Positions 24,301-37,500 of a stretch of DNA of 64,000 nt are shown piece after piece. Position 1 is the first letter of the stretch, and each line of letters begins with the position of its first letter. The position numbers and the translations under genes are program-made. The DNA lies in contig NC_135180.1 in assembly GCF_041146795.1 (NCBI RefSeq), forward strand, positions 34,252,294 through 34,316,293. Reading direction: 5' to 3'. This stretch comes from Maylandia zebra. Lineage: Eukaryota; Chordata; Actinopteri; Cichliformes; Cichlidae. The notes under the pieces were generated by a model, which was given only the letters and a program-made list of their open reading frames with translations, was not told the origin of the DNA and did not search any database.

Positions 24301-27300
24301 GTGCACTGTAAACTAATTCCCTAACTTCATGTTATCAGAATTCAGAATAAGTCTTGACTTATAATGATCCAAGTTGAAAATAATTCAAAAGACTCTGCAG
24401 GGAATTACATCCACCTTAAAATAGATCCAGAAAAAAGGGGTCGTGGGGCTAAAACACTGAACTTTTGCCAGCTTGAATTCTAGACAAGACAGAAAACAGT
24501 CAAAGTGACTCATGCCCAAAGCATAAGACAGCAATGAAACACAGCTGGAGTATATTAACTACATCTTAAACATAACATAGTATCAGATATGCAGACCTAA
24601 TAAGTGAATTAGGCTTAAGTCAGAGTTCCAGAACTATGATTTGGGCTTTAATCTACTTTGTCATCCTGGAACAGAACAGCTAGGCCCTGTGAAGCCATCA
24701 TCTTTATTATTACTGTTTTAGTCCCATTGAATAGGCTTAGCTGAGAAAACAACACTAACACATGTTCAGTGTGACTGAGGACATCATTCTGTTAGCATAT
24801 ACTTGCACATTTAGCAGTAAAAGTATCCCGCTGGCATTTGTTTGAAATGCACTTATAGAAAAATGACCCTTACTACAGAACAAAAACACCATAAAAAGCA
24901 ACTCAGTGGTGTTTTTGTTACTGTGTAGATTCTGTCCTGGTCTGGTTACAGTTCACAGAGCCTTGACCTTGAAATACTTATGAAGAAATAATCTCACACA
25001 CAGCGACATAAAAAGATGCGCACATCCGGACAAGACATCCTTGGTGAAAACAAACAACTCTGCAAAACTAACCTCCTTCTTTGGTACGTAGCTCCACCCA
25101 GGGAGACCAATCAGATGGGCCTTGGCTGCTATGGCAGGCCACTCTGACAGCATAGAGGGTGTGAGGCTCCAGGTCTTTGATGATGTGTGAGGATCGTGGC
25201 ATGGACACAGTCTGATTATGGATCAGCTGATGTGGGCCTGCTATGATGGACTCTCCTGAATGTTTGGCCTGGAACATTAAGATGATAAACATTATACTTT
25301 GTATACTTTGTAAACAGTGGTTCCTAATAATCAGATTTACTGGTTTACGTGCAAACAAGAAGATGATGTGCTGTTTTTGAGTCCAAACAATGACTGAAAA
25401 CGATATAAGGAGAAAATAGAAAATCCCTTTGAGCCATGCCAATCTCTTTAACAAATCAAGGAATTTCTGTATGCATCTCTGTGCTTTGCTTGTTTATTTA
25501 AATTTCTTCACAGACAGGCGAATTGGTTGTGCAGACAAAATGGAAAAAACTGAATTCTTTTCTGCAGTTTCTTAAGCTATTATTTGTTGCTGCTGCTGGT
25601 GGTGGGGTCATTAAGTGTTAATTTTTAACAATGCTGTAAAATGTTCCTTTGCTGCTCTGAACAAAAGCCAAACTCAGCAAGGTAGACTAAAAGCAGAACC
25701 CGCCAACCAGACATCACAGGCAGAAACCTGCTGTCTCTGCAAAGTCTTTATGGTAAACACATTTAAAGAGGAACACTAGAAAACAAAAGCTTCTTTGCAG
25801 CAATTTTATAACCACATTAAAGTTGCTGGTCTAGGCCATTGTTCTGCAGCATTGTTCATTATCAACAAACTTGTTTGAGATGGGTGGAGTTCACAGGTGG
25901 AGTTAAAAACATTATAAATAATATGCCTAAAAATGAGCAGCCACACAAACATATGTTTGTAGCAGGTGCTGATGTGTACTGTTTTACCATATAAAGCAGG
26001 AATGGGTAGAGGATGAGTTATGGCAAGAAAAGCAAAGCAAAATCTCTTTAATTTAAAACTAGGCTAGCAAAAGGCTCTGAACTAGAGAATTAGCAAAAAA
26101 AACACCATGAGCAGTCAGAGGTCATGTGCTATAGGAAGCTTAAGTCTTTTTCCTTATGGCATGAGTTAGACATCTGAGGATGTCTTCAGTTGCATGAATG
26201 AGGAGAACTGTATGAATGTGTGTGGGTTTGTAAAAGCTCGATGAATCACCGTCCAGCCTGCAAAACAAGTGTGTTTAATCGAATAGTACAACTCAGCCCT
26301 GAGTCACACTCCAGCATGCATTCCCCCTTGTATGGCTCAGACCCACAATACCTGCTGTCACTGACCTTTCCTGTTTTCTTTTAACAACTTTCTCCACGCC
26401 TTTCTTTCCTTCTTTCTTCCCTTCTTTCACCTCTCTAAACCACTGCCTTTTCATGTTTCTCTTCACTACACAAACAACCGTTAAATTCAGCTTTTTGCCC
26501 CATTCTCCTGAAGTAGGCCCCTTTTCTTTTTCCCCTACAAGGGTAAAGGGGTTAGAGAGAGATGGAGGAAGGGAGGGGGCAATAGTATCAAGAGGTATGA
26601 GGGGCAGCTTTATTAGAACCAGACGTTTAGGGGTGGTGCTGCAGTGTTCCCTTCTCCAGGAGAAAATTTTCCTCCTCTCAGCTATGAGCTATAACGGCCT
26701 CAAAGCATGATAGTGGCAGAGAGACACTTACAGAAAGAAAGAGAGGGAGGGAGCGGCCCTACATAAGTCCAAGAGGCCACTTTCCCAGAGTGAAACATGA
26801 CCCACTGGTACATGAATAAAGCAGGGAGGGGTAGAGGATGAGTTATGGCAAGAAAAGAAAAGCAAAATCTCTTTTCTTTAAAACTAGGCTAGCAAAAGGC
26901 TCGAGAATTAGCAAACAGAGGAGTCAACGATCAATTGTTAACAGGTAGAAACAACAAACAGCTGCTGTGGTTATTCCAGCTAGGGTTCTGAGCTAGTTGT
27001 GCTATTCACATCTCCCACATTTACGTCTAGTTTTTCTCACCTGAACAGAACAGTTGACTATCTGGTAAGTACCTCCGAAACCAGGTTCCCACGATAAATG
27101 AAGTGCGGACTGAGTGATCTCTACAGCTCTCACATCCTGAGGTTTGTTGGGGAGAACTAAACAACAAAAACAACCCCCAAAATTAAAGATGTAAACATAA
27201 TTATATGCAGATAAACTAGCAATGGCTGAAGTGACACTGCTTTCATGGGCTGACACCTACCAGTGATGGTACCAGATCGGGAGCTGGCCACACCCTTACG

Positions 27301-30300
27301 GTTCTGGGCCTCACAAGAGAAGGTGCTGGTCCTGTTCAGGCCTGGACAGAGAAATGAAACATCCAGGTGTGAGGAGGAAACACTTCAGTATGCTGAGTTG
27401 CATGTGATGTCAATGTGAGAAAAATATAACTAGAGTGAGAATAGCACGAGGGTAAAAGTTCCCATTCAGTAACATCCTCTGTTTGTCAGTAGTATTAGGT
27501 AGTAGGGTGCTTCTTCCTGAGAGTGTAATGGTCGTTAATCCAGGAAAGACTTACAGATTTTACATTTTGATTTGTGGTGTAAAAAAGTGAAAAAATGTGC
27601 AGCTGCTTCAGCTTTGGCAAGACAAGACAGTGTTAAACGTTTATACCTTATCTAAACATTTCAAGAAATTAACTTTATTCCATTGTGAACAATGAATCTT
27701 AATGTGAGTAAATACATGCAGAATTCAGGTTTACTTGTTGCACATGTTTAAGCAACGAGAGCTGACCAAAGCTGTGTACTAACACAAATAAAAGAGAGGA
27801 AGAAAGAGCAGGATAAAAAAAGTGTAGTATGAATTTCAATGATAGAATATCAGTTACTATAATATTAAGTTTGATCAAGCCAATAAAAAGCCATATAAAG
27901 CGTAGGTGGAGATTTGCTGATATTCAGGTTGAAAGGCATCAAAAATGTGCTTATTCTGGTATAAATCATAATATTTTTAGGACTTGGATGTAGTTTTGAT
28001 TAAATAATTTTTTTCTCAATTGGCTATAACCAATATTATTTTCCACAAGATCATCAAAAAAACCCATTTTGGTTTTAACTGCTATTTGACGTAATTTGAG
28101 GTTTGGTTTTTCAAAACTGCAGCTTCATGATAAAGCAAAAGTTTCAGGAGTTGCAAATGCTTTTTGCTTTGTAGGCTGGAGAACAAAGAGTGCAGCCTAG
28201 CTGAAGTCTAGGTGTAATATGCTGAGCTGCTGCCTTCAAGAGGAGCTGGGGCTCCCGTGAAGGGGGAAAACAAGTATGACACACTGACATTCAGCAGAGA
28301 ATGAGTCCTCTGACAAAGTGACTCACAGCGTGCTCACACATTGAGCATTTTGTAATGAAACACAGGCCTACACACACAGACAGACAGTGAAACATGTGAC
28401 ATTCAAGTTTATCACTGTTATCTAACACCCCAACATTGTCAATAAGCCACAAGCTGAGAGTGACAGAATCATGCAGTGTGTTTGTCCTGCGCCGACGGCA
28501 CCATGCCCCCATTGTGCCGTGGCCGGAAAAAGAACAGGGGGTACGATCCTCGCTGGCTGTAGTGAGGGGTTGTGAGAGGGGAAAAGGAGGGAGGGGAGCG
28601 TGAGCTGACCACTGGCTGTGTGCGACAGTGAACTGCTCATCAAGCCAGATTGCGCCACTTGCTCGTGTCTCCTTCCTTCCTCATCAGAAAACCACAAAAC
28701 AACATCCTTTAACAGCTGGAAATGTCATTATCTGTTACTAGGAAGAACCTCATGATCCGTGCAGTATTGACCAACAGTGTCAGCTGGGAAAGGCAGTGCG
28801 TGGCTTTGGTACTTTTTTTTTTGCTAGACTAACATTTTCTGTGAACAAAGTAATAGTGTTAGATTTCTCAACTTTCTTAAAAGGAACTGGGATTGTGAAT
28901 ACTTTAATGGTTCATGAATAACCAAAATGGTTTAGAACTGAAGGAGAAATGAAACTGATAATGAAGTTGAAAGCGTTGACTTTAGCAGGGGAGTAAACCA
29001 AATCAAAATCAAATCAAATCACTTTTATTGTCACATCACATGTGCAGGTACATTGGTACAGCACATCTGAGTGAAATTCTTGTGTGCGAGCTTCACAAGC
29101 AACAGAGTTGTGCAAAATACAATAATGTAAACAAGCAAAATACAAGAATGGCTACATCTGAAACTAATAAATATATGTACAATATATAATAGTATATGCA
29201 TTATGCAACATAAATATGCAACATAAATTTATTTTGATGAATAGATTTTTTTTGCCCAAGACACAATAAAAAAAGAAGAAAGAAGAACAGTTTATGAGGA
29301 CTTCTCAAATCATGAAGCCACACATGTATGGCTCTTGGTTTCTTGCTGGTTGGAATGTTCTTCATTCCATTTTTCTTTATGGGCTCCTTGAAAGATTATT
29401 TGTGTTTGCCTTGGTTTGGATCTGTGGTCTGCCAGGCCAGCTGTCCATACCAGAGTTGTGAGTGTAGGTTACCATCAATCGGGTCCTAGTCAACACCATG
29501 AAGCCTGCTCCGATGAGTCAAACCAGAGCCTTCAACTGAACTTCAACCGCTCCTTACTCCTCCCTTTTTCCTTCTGACTCAGCCTCCTCTGTTTTTCAGC
29601 CTACCACTGGTAGGCTAGCTGGCAGGCATCTGTAGTTTGCATTCAAGCAGCAACAGAATCCCCCTCCTTTATCTCCTTCTTTCTTTTATCTCCTTATGTC
29701 CTCTGCACATCAATTTTCCATCTCCCAATTTCCCAATTGTCCTTTCTGTGCTTGCTGCTCCTTTTTACCCACAAAACCACAAGGCATGTCCTCAATGGAT
29801 TCACTGGCAATGTGCCAGCCTGGCTCTCTCTGGGGAGGGTGGTTATTTGGTAGTATTGTTTTGGCCATGAAAGGAGGATTTGAAAGTCTTTCAAACACAG
29901 GAGATAGTTGCTATACAGTTTTTGAAGAAGGTCATTATAACCAGTCTAAATAGATTAGATTCAAAAACTCAACTCTGAACCACAACTTCTTGAAGGAGGA
30001 CTTTTTACTCGTCTAATATTTAATTTGCATATTATTATTTTTACCTGCAGAAATTAGCATTTGTAACTCATTAATCATTTAAGTAATTAATCTTCTCAGT
30101 TTTTAAAATGTGAGGACCCACTTCTCTTGCCAACATGTCAAGTTTGGGGAGAATTTTTTTCTTTCGTTTTTTTAAAAAACTTTTTTTAACTTGATCATTC
30201 GTTATTGTTTTTATTTTCTCCTGTCCATTTCACTGTCAGTGCAAAATGAGGATTTGAGAAATCTGTTTGTTTAAACTGGACTAACTAGGCTGTTGTGCTT

Positions 30301-33300
30301 GACTGAGTAAAACATGATACCTGTGAGGTTGAGGGTTGAGGGTGAGAGGGCCACTGGATCCGTCAAAACATTCAGAGGATGGCCATCCTGTAGCCAGATG
30401 ACCCTGACTGGTTCAGGAGGCCCGTGGGCTGCACAGTGAAGGCTGAAGGAGACATTCGCCACGACAGTCATGTGGTAGGGCTCCAAAGAAAAATGAGGAA
30501 GGCCTGAGAAAGACTTAGCTGAGTCAGGGTCTCCACTCCTTTAAACAATCCAAATCTATAGACTTCTGTAGCTGTGGTTGTTTAATAACTCACCTTCCAG
30601 CTGAATACCACCCTCATCAGAAAAGGTCTCATTGCTTCCTGATCGAACAGCACATTTGTAGTAGCCCATGTCAGGGAGCTGGACTTTCTCAATTCTGTTA
30701 TGTATATAAAGAGGAATATTTTCAAAGGTTTTGTAAAGAGCAAAAAATTTCAAAGCAAACTGGTAATACAGGGAGCTGATGTTTACTTTCTTTCTAAATT
30801 TAACATTCAGTCAAGCCTGAATAAAATATTTCAAGTTACAGCAGATTAGACAAATGTGATTTTCCTTGGGTTGCATAATTTCTTTGAGAATTGATTTCTC
30901 TGGTTCTCTACTGAGAGTGGAAGTCAACATGGTGACATAATCCAGCAACAGCCCTGTTTGAGCTAGAAACAAGACGGGGTGGAAGAACAGGAAATAAACA
31001 CATTTTTAGACCAGGTGTGACTGCTTCACAATACATAATCCTTAAATCTTAAAACGAAAAGAAACTTCCACATGTTAGCAGCCAAAACTGCATCCTACCT
31101 CAGTGTGCTTATGATAGTCCTACTGTTGCTGCCAGTGAGAACTTGGTACTGATTATTTTCTGCATGCTCCAGTGGCACACCATCTTTCAGCCAGATCACA
31201 TCAGGGGACTCCTCGTCCTCACTCCCTTTACCATTCAATTTGCACTGCAATGTAACAGGTTTGCCCAGTGAAGAGATGACAGTAGTGGGACTCTTTACAA
31301 ACTCCAAATCTTTGAGAGAGGAAAGAAGCAGAAGAAGAGGTTAGCATTTTTCAAATGCAAATTTTTTGCAGTCCAACTGCAACTGAAAACGTATCTTTAA
31401 AGAACAAGATTTCCCACTCTTCTCTTTTCTATAGAATCTGTGCAGCTACAAACTGAGCGTAGCATTACTTCAGACAATGTTTAGCTTTGTCTGCAGTCTT
31501 GTTACATCAACTGATAACAGCTGATCTCAGTCCAGCCCAAAAAACCTACTGCTGGCTCAGATGGTACCCTTCTGTGCATTCTTCAGGCAGATATCATACA
31601 GGCAACACCATGTCCTGCTCCTGCAAGCTGCTTTGCAACCCACAGTGACCCCCAGTGCCTTCATTTCATCTTCTGCTTGACCTTAATGTGACGTATGTTG
31701 TCACTTTGTTGATGCTTGCTTTGAGCTGTACATGTTTGTCTTGCTGTTTCTTTCATAGGACATAATTTTTCTACCACAAACAGTCATTACTAGAAATGAA
31801 AGGTTCACTCTTTTTTTGGGCTAAAGTGGTCCTGACTCAACTGTGATTGTTCTGCATGCATGCGCATGACACCTTTCAGTAGTTTAATTCACATAATTAG
31901 ATTAACTACATTAATCATGTCATCTATCCAATATAAAACAAAAATAAAGAAAATGCCTAAGACAAACTCCCATAGATTAAGGTGAAATAGTCCAAACAAC
32001 AATTCAAAACCCAAAGATATTTAAATCACAGTGACACAAAACACAGAAAAGTAGTAAATCTCCACAATCCACAGCAAGTAGCAAATTTTGGTTTAATAAA
32101 TGTCTGGAACATTAAATCATAAACAGAATTGCTGTTGTCCTATTAATCAATCAGCTAATATGTCCAGCACTAAAGTCTTCACTTGATTCTGTCTGATAAA
32201 TATTTATTGCTTGTGACAGACTTACTTTTGCAGTTGCCAGGATATGATAACCCGAGCTTTTGAAAGACTCTGGTTATCTCGTGCTCCTACTGATAGTGAG
32301 GCTGACCTGAGAAGGGCAGCACTGATACTGAGACAAAGGCTTCTTGTTAGAGGAAGGTTGCCTATGTTGCTTAAACAATGTCTGAGAACTGAGAGCCCAA
32401 CACAAACTAAACGTAATTATAATCACAGCTTCTTCATAACAGTATTCACAGACCTGCAGCCTATAGATGTCTGATGTCAGAAAAATGTTGAAAACGGAGG
32501 ATCATTCTTTCTTTTTACCTTCTGAAACTTTCAATGATAATGAATTAGAATACGTAACTTAAAAACCCAGATTTTCTTTAAACCATCAAACTGGCAAGCG
32601 CACATAAGATGTGCACAGATTTGTGATACAAGAATTCTTTTCTTTTTTTCGCAGTATCACATAAAAATGCAAAGCATCCACTCAACCAACCAAGCCAAGG
32701 CAACTCCTTGTAGATAAAGAAAACATAAATCATTTGAGGATGAGCAAACTTGGTTTTCAGAGCAAGAATGAAAAAGCACGATTTTCTCAAGCTTGTCAAC
32801 ACGCCCTCCTCGTCTATTTCATGGTCACCTTTCAACCTTTGACCCTTTACAAAGACCCCAAAGACCCATTTCACTATAACACATAAATGGCCATAATTCA
32901 ACAACCAAAAACAGATTTAAAATGCACCTTTTTGCAGTACTTATTTTACTCTTAACTATAACATGTCTTGACAGAGTGTGTGCTTCCCCACCTCTTTGTC
33001 TCTGTGTGTTTTCTGGCATTAAAAGTCATTCATCCCTTTATTTTTTAAGCTTGGCTGAGCTCTTTCAATATTCTACATGACCCTGGCTTTGTCCTCCTCC
33101 CCCTCCAGTGCATTGAACCAAAAAAGCCTCATTTTCTCTCTCTGTATCTTTTTTTTGCTGAATTCATATAATAATAACCTTGTAAACATTTTACAAGATT
33201 GCAGACAGACAGAGAGGGGAGGCTACAGACAAACTGTGTGTCTCTGTTTGTGTGTGGCCTGTCTCCACTGATTCATTGGTGCCTAACTACTTCATCGCCT

Positions 33301-34584
33301 CCCTATTGTTCCCCGAATTCCCTTCAGGTCCCCCACTTTTTCCCTGATCTTTTCTTTCCACCCTGCCTCTACTCCTACTCTCCACTCTGTGAGAATGCTC
33401 AGATGTTAAATGTCATTGGTTGTGCACATACCAAAAATGTCTGACACAGTCTTAAGCATTTATCCTCCTCTCCCTCCCTGCTTTATCCTCCTGCATTTTT
33501 AACAGTGTGGAATCCATTCACTGCCGCGCCTTTGCCCTTTCTCCTTTTCATGCCATTCATCACTATACATTTTGCCACCTCCCCTCCAAACTCTCTACTC
33601 TTGCCCTCGTACCCCATCCATCATTGGATTGGAGTCTGAGTCAGACAAGCTCTGACTCACAAACCAAAGCATTTGGCCCCCTGAACCCCTCCTCATCCTT
33701 CAGATCCTCACATCCAAATAGGAACTGAGACATCCGAATAAAATTCTCCATTCTTCACATCGGTGTCTCGTAATCTCCCTGCCTGCTAGTCATACATATA
33801 CTTAGGGCAGCTGCCCAAGAGACAGAGTGACCGCAATTGTCAAAACACATAAGCTGACAGGTGGACGTCCATGTAGGGATACTGTTTTCATCAACTGGGT
33901 GCAATTGAAAGTTCCCAAACAGTCAGTAAAGTTTGTTTTAAAAGATAATTAACATACTTTTGAAATGATTCTGTATAGTGTAGAAAGACTATTTTCTTAA
34001 GAAAGCAGAAATTTGGCTTTCAGCTTTCATCTTTGGCGTTCAGCAAACATTCTCTTTGCTGATTATGATTCACCCATGTCTCAAGATGTTTACATTAAAT
34101 GCCCACCTTTCACTTGTTTCAGTACAGCTATCAAATTCCAAATCTTGTTCGCTTGAACTCCCAGCATGAATAAACATTGATCACCTGATTTCAGAAACAT
34201 TGCCCTTGAGCAGTTAGTGTTACTGGTTGTTACCTGTCAGGTAAAACTCCCCTTCACTTACTTTGATTGTATTATAATATAATAATAGTATACAATAATA
34301 TCAATCCTTTACTTGCTTTTGATAACTTTTTTATGTTGGCCAGATGTTGAACGCCCCTGCAGCTGTGGTTAGCCAAAAACAAATTGAGTTAACGAGGCAG
34401 AGAGCTGACTGTGCTAATTGCTCTTTACGATGTTTCCCCCTGCACACAACTAACAGGCATATTGGGTAAATAAAAAAGCGCCCCGTTTCAGTTAAACCTT
34501 ACCTGTCAGCGAATCTGCAGATGTTGGTATCCAAACCGAAAACATGACGGTGAGAATCACAAACGACCATTTAGACAAATTCAT
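12340..34584 (-). CDS. axl: AXL receptor tyrosine kinase (TAM family), 912 aa, 20 exons
   Basis: Coding exons in order: 34503-34584, 31099-31309, 30594-30694, 30321-30503, 27261-27341, 27041-27156, 25073-25268, 20720-20859, 20474-20618, 20290-20307, 19372-19501, 19015-19106, 17144-17239, 16796-16873, 16255-16347, 15708-15829, 15031-15140, 14302-14461, 13539-13675, 12340-12787. All have GT/AG sites and matching phases; the sum is 2739 nt. The protein has a signal peptide, two Ig domains (WLKDG, YYKC; WLQDG, FSCEAQN), two fibronectin III domains, a transmembrane helix in exon 11, and a tyrosine kinase with VAVK (K553), HRDLAARN (D658), DFG (D676) and the TAM signature KWIAIESL. The tail has ILYVNMDE and RYVLCP, matching human AXL rather than TYRO3 or MERTK. 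Axl binds Gas6 at the plasma membrane and signals in survival and clearance of apoptotic cells. Exon number equals human AXL. No coding defect was seen. Confidence 0.97.
14598..14790 (-). repeat. LINE/SINE-type 3' tail in axl intron 17
   Basis: The stretch with AAGTTTATTTATATAGCACA and TTCAAAGTGCTTTAC is the 3' end common to a widespread teleost LINE/SINE group, here in minus orientation. It lies between exons 17 and 18 and has no coding capacity. The rest of the smaller axl introns (12788-19371) show nothing further. Confidence 0.6.
20290..20307 (-). CDS. axl: axl micro-exon 10 (18 nt)
   Basis: AAATGGGTGAATTTAGAG lies between a good acceptor (TTTTTTACACCAGCAG) and donor (GTGAGC) on the minus strand. 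Exon 9 ends and exon 11 begins in phases such that both inclusion (adding six residues, EMGEFR, just before the transmembrane part) and skipping keep frame. Human AXL has a small skippable exon 10 of nine codons at the same place, so this is its likely counterpart. Confidence 0.8.
20860..25072. other. axl intron 7, about 4.2 kb
   Basis: I see no gene here. There is a short TG run near 21552-21570, a poly(A) run near 22142-22160 and pyrimidine-rich tracts near 21930-22060 and 23180-23290. Frames such as 21670-22113 and 23857-24264 have no recognisable domain or splice context. Confidence 0.5.
25993..26097. repeat. Direct repeat copy 1 in axl intron 6
   Basis: About 100 bp starting AAAGCAGG and containing GTAGAGGATGAGTTATGGCA and AAACTAGGCTAGCAAAAGGC. 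It recurs 825 bp downstream in the same orientation with small indels. Both copies lie between axl exons 7 and 6. Confidence 0.75.
26818..26915. repeat. Direct repeat copy 2 in axl intron 6
   Basis: Near-copy of 25993-26097. Close similarity implies a fairly recent duplication or an unequal-crossover product. The segment between the copies is not obviously transposon-derived. Confidence 0.75.
27342..30320. other. axl intron 4, about 3 kb
   Basis: No exon recognised between the two coding exons of the second Ig domain. It contains one LINE tail (29001-29190) and otherwise unique AT-rich sequence. Confidence 0.5.
29001..29190 (-). mobile_element. Rex1-like LINE 3' tail
   Basis: Starts with (AATCA)-type short repeats, then ACTTTTATTGTCACATCACA and GTGAAATTCTTGTGTGCGAG, the 3' UTR of a LINE group very common in fish. 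Orientation is minus, as shown by the short tandem repeat at the low-coordinate end. It is heavily 5'-truncated. Confidence 0.7.
31310..34502. other. axl intron 1, about 3.2 kb
   Basis: No exon or clear transposon was recognised. Pyrimidine-rich and low-complexity stretches occur near 33080-33400. First introns often hold enhancers, but nothing in the sequence marks one. Confidence 0.45.
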
Positions 34585-37500
34585 ATTTTCTCTCGAAAAC
34601 AAATGACCTCGGAAAAAGAGCTTCATGAGGAGAAGAGTCATCCTGGAAACATCACCAGACTCCATTACCGCATCGCAGCAGCTCAGAGATTCAAAGTTAC
34701 GTTTTGCTCTAAAGAAAAAGAAAAAATTTCTCTGACTTGGCAGGTGCTGAAAATGTTGAGTATCCACAAATCAAGACCCAAACAAAGCGAATCCGAGCGT
34801 TTCAGTTCCCCGTTTTATGAAACATGCGGTTAAAAAAAAGTCTCTGAATTGCCACAAACTCTTGAGTTTCCCTTATCCTGTTGCTTTGGTTGGTTTCAAA
34901 CGGAGCAGGGCTGTCTCCATCAAAAACTTTCATCTACCATGAAAAAGCGCACAGCAAACGACGCTCTAAACTTTTCCTGTCCAAACGAGAGTCTATTTCT
35001 AGCGATCAAGAGCATATTTTTAAACCAGTCTTTCCTGCAGCCGGTTGTCCAAAGTCTCTATCCTGCCTACAGGTTCCCTGCGACTCCAGACATTCCCCTG
35101 GCTTTCTTATCCCTCTCCCCCTTTCAAACACGATTCAAATTCCTCAACTCAAGTTCTTTCCACCCTCCTCATCCTCCTCCCCCTTCTCCACAGTCTCCCT
35201 CCTTTTCTCAAAGGATGTGAGAAACTCTGCGGCATGCTGATTGTCTCGGCCCAATCTCCCATTCGCTTTTTAATTACACAGGGATGCCCAGAAGTTGTAA
35301 ATGTCTCCGTAAATCAACCGTTTCGCGCTTGAAACACTGTTTAAAACACAAGCCTGTGCATTTCAGTGTGTGCAACATGACAGCATCATGTACATATAAT
35401 AAGAAAACATAATGTTACAGACCTGCCTTTTTAATAATAAACGTTTTTCTTTTTTTCCTAAGAAAAATATATATTTTTAAATCGCGCTGTCAAAGTTAAT
35501 TGCTTATACACGTCTATTGTTTTTCTGTATACTGTTTTATAATAATTAAAACATATAAATGTTTAAAAGTACTACTATTAAAATACCATATCCAGGTTTA
35601 GCAGGTTTTGTTATTAATTCTTCATTATCTTGCTGCTGTTTAAAACATTTGAACATGTCGATTTGTTATTCCAACCAGTCAAAAGCAAACGTGATGTCAG
35701 CAAAAATGCATTAACGCATTACAGAAAAATATTCAAACTATTTTTGTTTGCATTTACTCCATTCTACACAAACAGAGTCACCATCACGATGTCTGGGAAT
35801 TTGTTTGAAAATCCGGATTCAGTCATAACAATTTGAAGCACTCTCAGCTGTAGTCTAAATAACTGCGGCTTTCCTTGATTTACATCTAAGTTACTGTTGT
35901 AGATCGCGATGTCTGAAGTGTGTTCTGTGTGTGCGAGAGGAAATGCTTCTTGCTGCGTGAGAGAAGTCCCTGCAGGGTTCTCATATCATTCATGAATGAA
36001 TTGATCTGCTGTGTATATTTCTGTTTTTTTTTCTTCTTCTCTGAAAACAATGAGATGGGCTGGAACTCAGGTTGCGAAGAACTCAGTCCGACTGCCCCTT
36101 TAAGAGTAGCTCTGCGGACAGTGTTGTGTTCCCAGGGTTTTTAATGGAGACAGAGAGCCACTGAGAAAGACCCCATTGTATATGCTCTCCTTTCAATCGG
36201 GGCCTGAGCAATGGTGCTCTCACTGCTCCCTGATAGAAGCACAGAGTGGAGGGAGGGAAGAGGGTCGCAGAGGGTGGTCCTGCATAAGAAAGCGGGGTGT
36301 TCAACTCCAAAACACAAAGTTTCGTGGCTAGTTGGACCTGGAAGGAGTGAATGTTTGGCTATAAAGGGGGAGGGGCATCAGGTCTAGGACTCAAGGAGTG
36401 TTTAGGTTCAAGTCACGCTAAAATCTGATTCATCACACACCAAGACCCAAATATTTAAAGACCTTTACACGAAGCTCAAGTGGATTAACAGAATTAAAAG
36501 CGAATGGTCTAGGTTATAAAACACTTTAACCGGCAAAACAAACTGTATGGGCCCCAGCTACTCACAGAGTAGTAGGCTAGTGCTGAGCTCATATCCCTGA
36601 TAATCTCAAATGCTTATTAACAAAACAACCTGTCTTGAAGAAGAGTGTCTATTGGCTGGAAGACATGAGAAACACCTTCCTGCTACTCTCCCAGCTACAC
36701 ATCCCCCCGGTGGTGCGGATAATGAGCTGAGGGCCTCTTCTTTTTCCTTCTCCTTACTGCAGACTTGACAGCCAAACTGCTCCACTCAACCCTGATGATT
36801 CATTAAAATAGACTGTAGTGACTGACTGCCTGAAGTTGAAGGCTCTTATGCCCCCTGCTGGTGATTTTGTTCAAACTGCAACTGAATTCATGGAAGAACA
36901 ATCAGTCCTGAGAAAGTCTCTGAACAAACCTAAATGAAGATCATTTAAAGGCGGTCAGCTTAGGCTCCTGACCCAAACTGACCTCATCGGTCAAACACAT
37001 TGGTGTTTTTGTTATGACTTGAGTATAGCTGCCAATGGATCTAACACCGGCATTTGCTGATAAATCTGAGCTATACAAGAGTGTGAGCTCAGATTCAGCC
37101 AAATGTACAAAACCTATTGGGAAAACATTTAATTTGAGCAGGGCAGCAATGCCTAACATAGTGCAAAAACAACACAAAAGCTTAACAGGGTGAAAAGGCG
37201 ATGTCCTCAAATAGTAGAGTCAATCCCCTGATTTAAATCAAATTGAGCTGCACTCCATCAGACTGAAGACAGACGGACTCAACAAAAAGCAGACGGTGAA
37301 AGTTTACTTCAGCCATAGAGTGTAAAAGATTTTATACTCAATACTTAATATGATGATTTTTTTCTACACTCCCAAATAATTTGAAAGCACAATTTAATTA
37401 ACATCCTTCTATCAGTACTGATGTCAGTTTTTATTTTAAAGTTGACTAAACCAGGCCAAAAACACCAGATATTATTACTTCATGTTTGTTCTTTGCTTGG

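Noticed and set aside
34849-35332. Overlapping plus-strand frames upstream of axl
   Set aside because: Three overlapping frames with low-complexity Ser/Pro translation and no splice or start context indicate chance.
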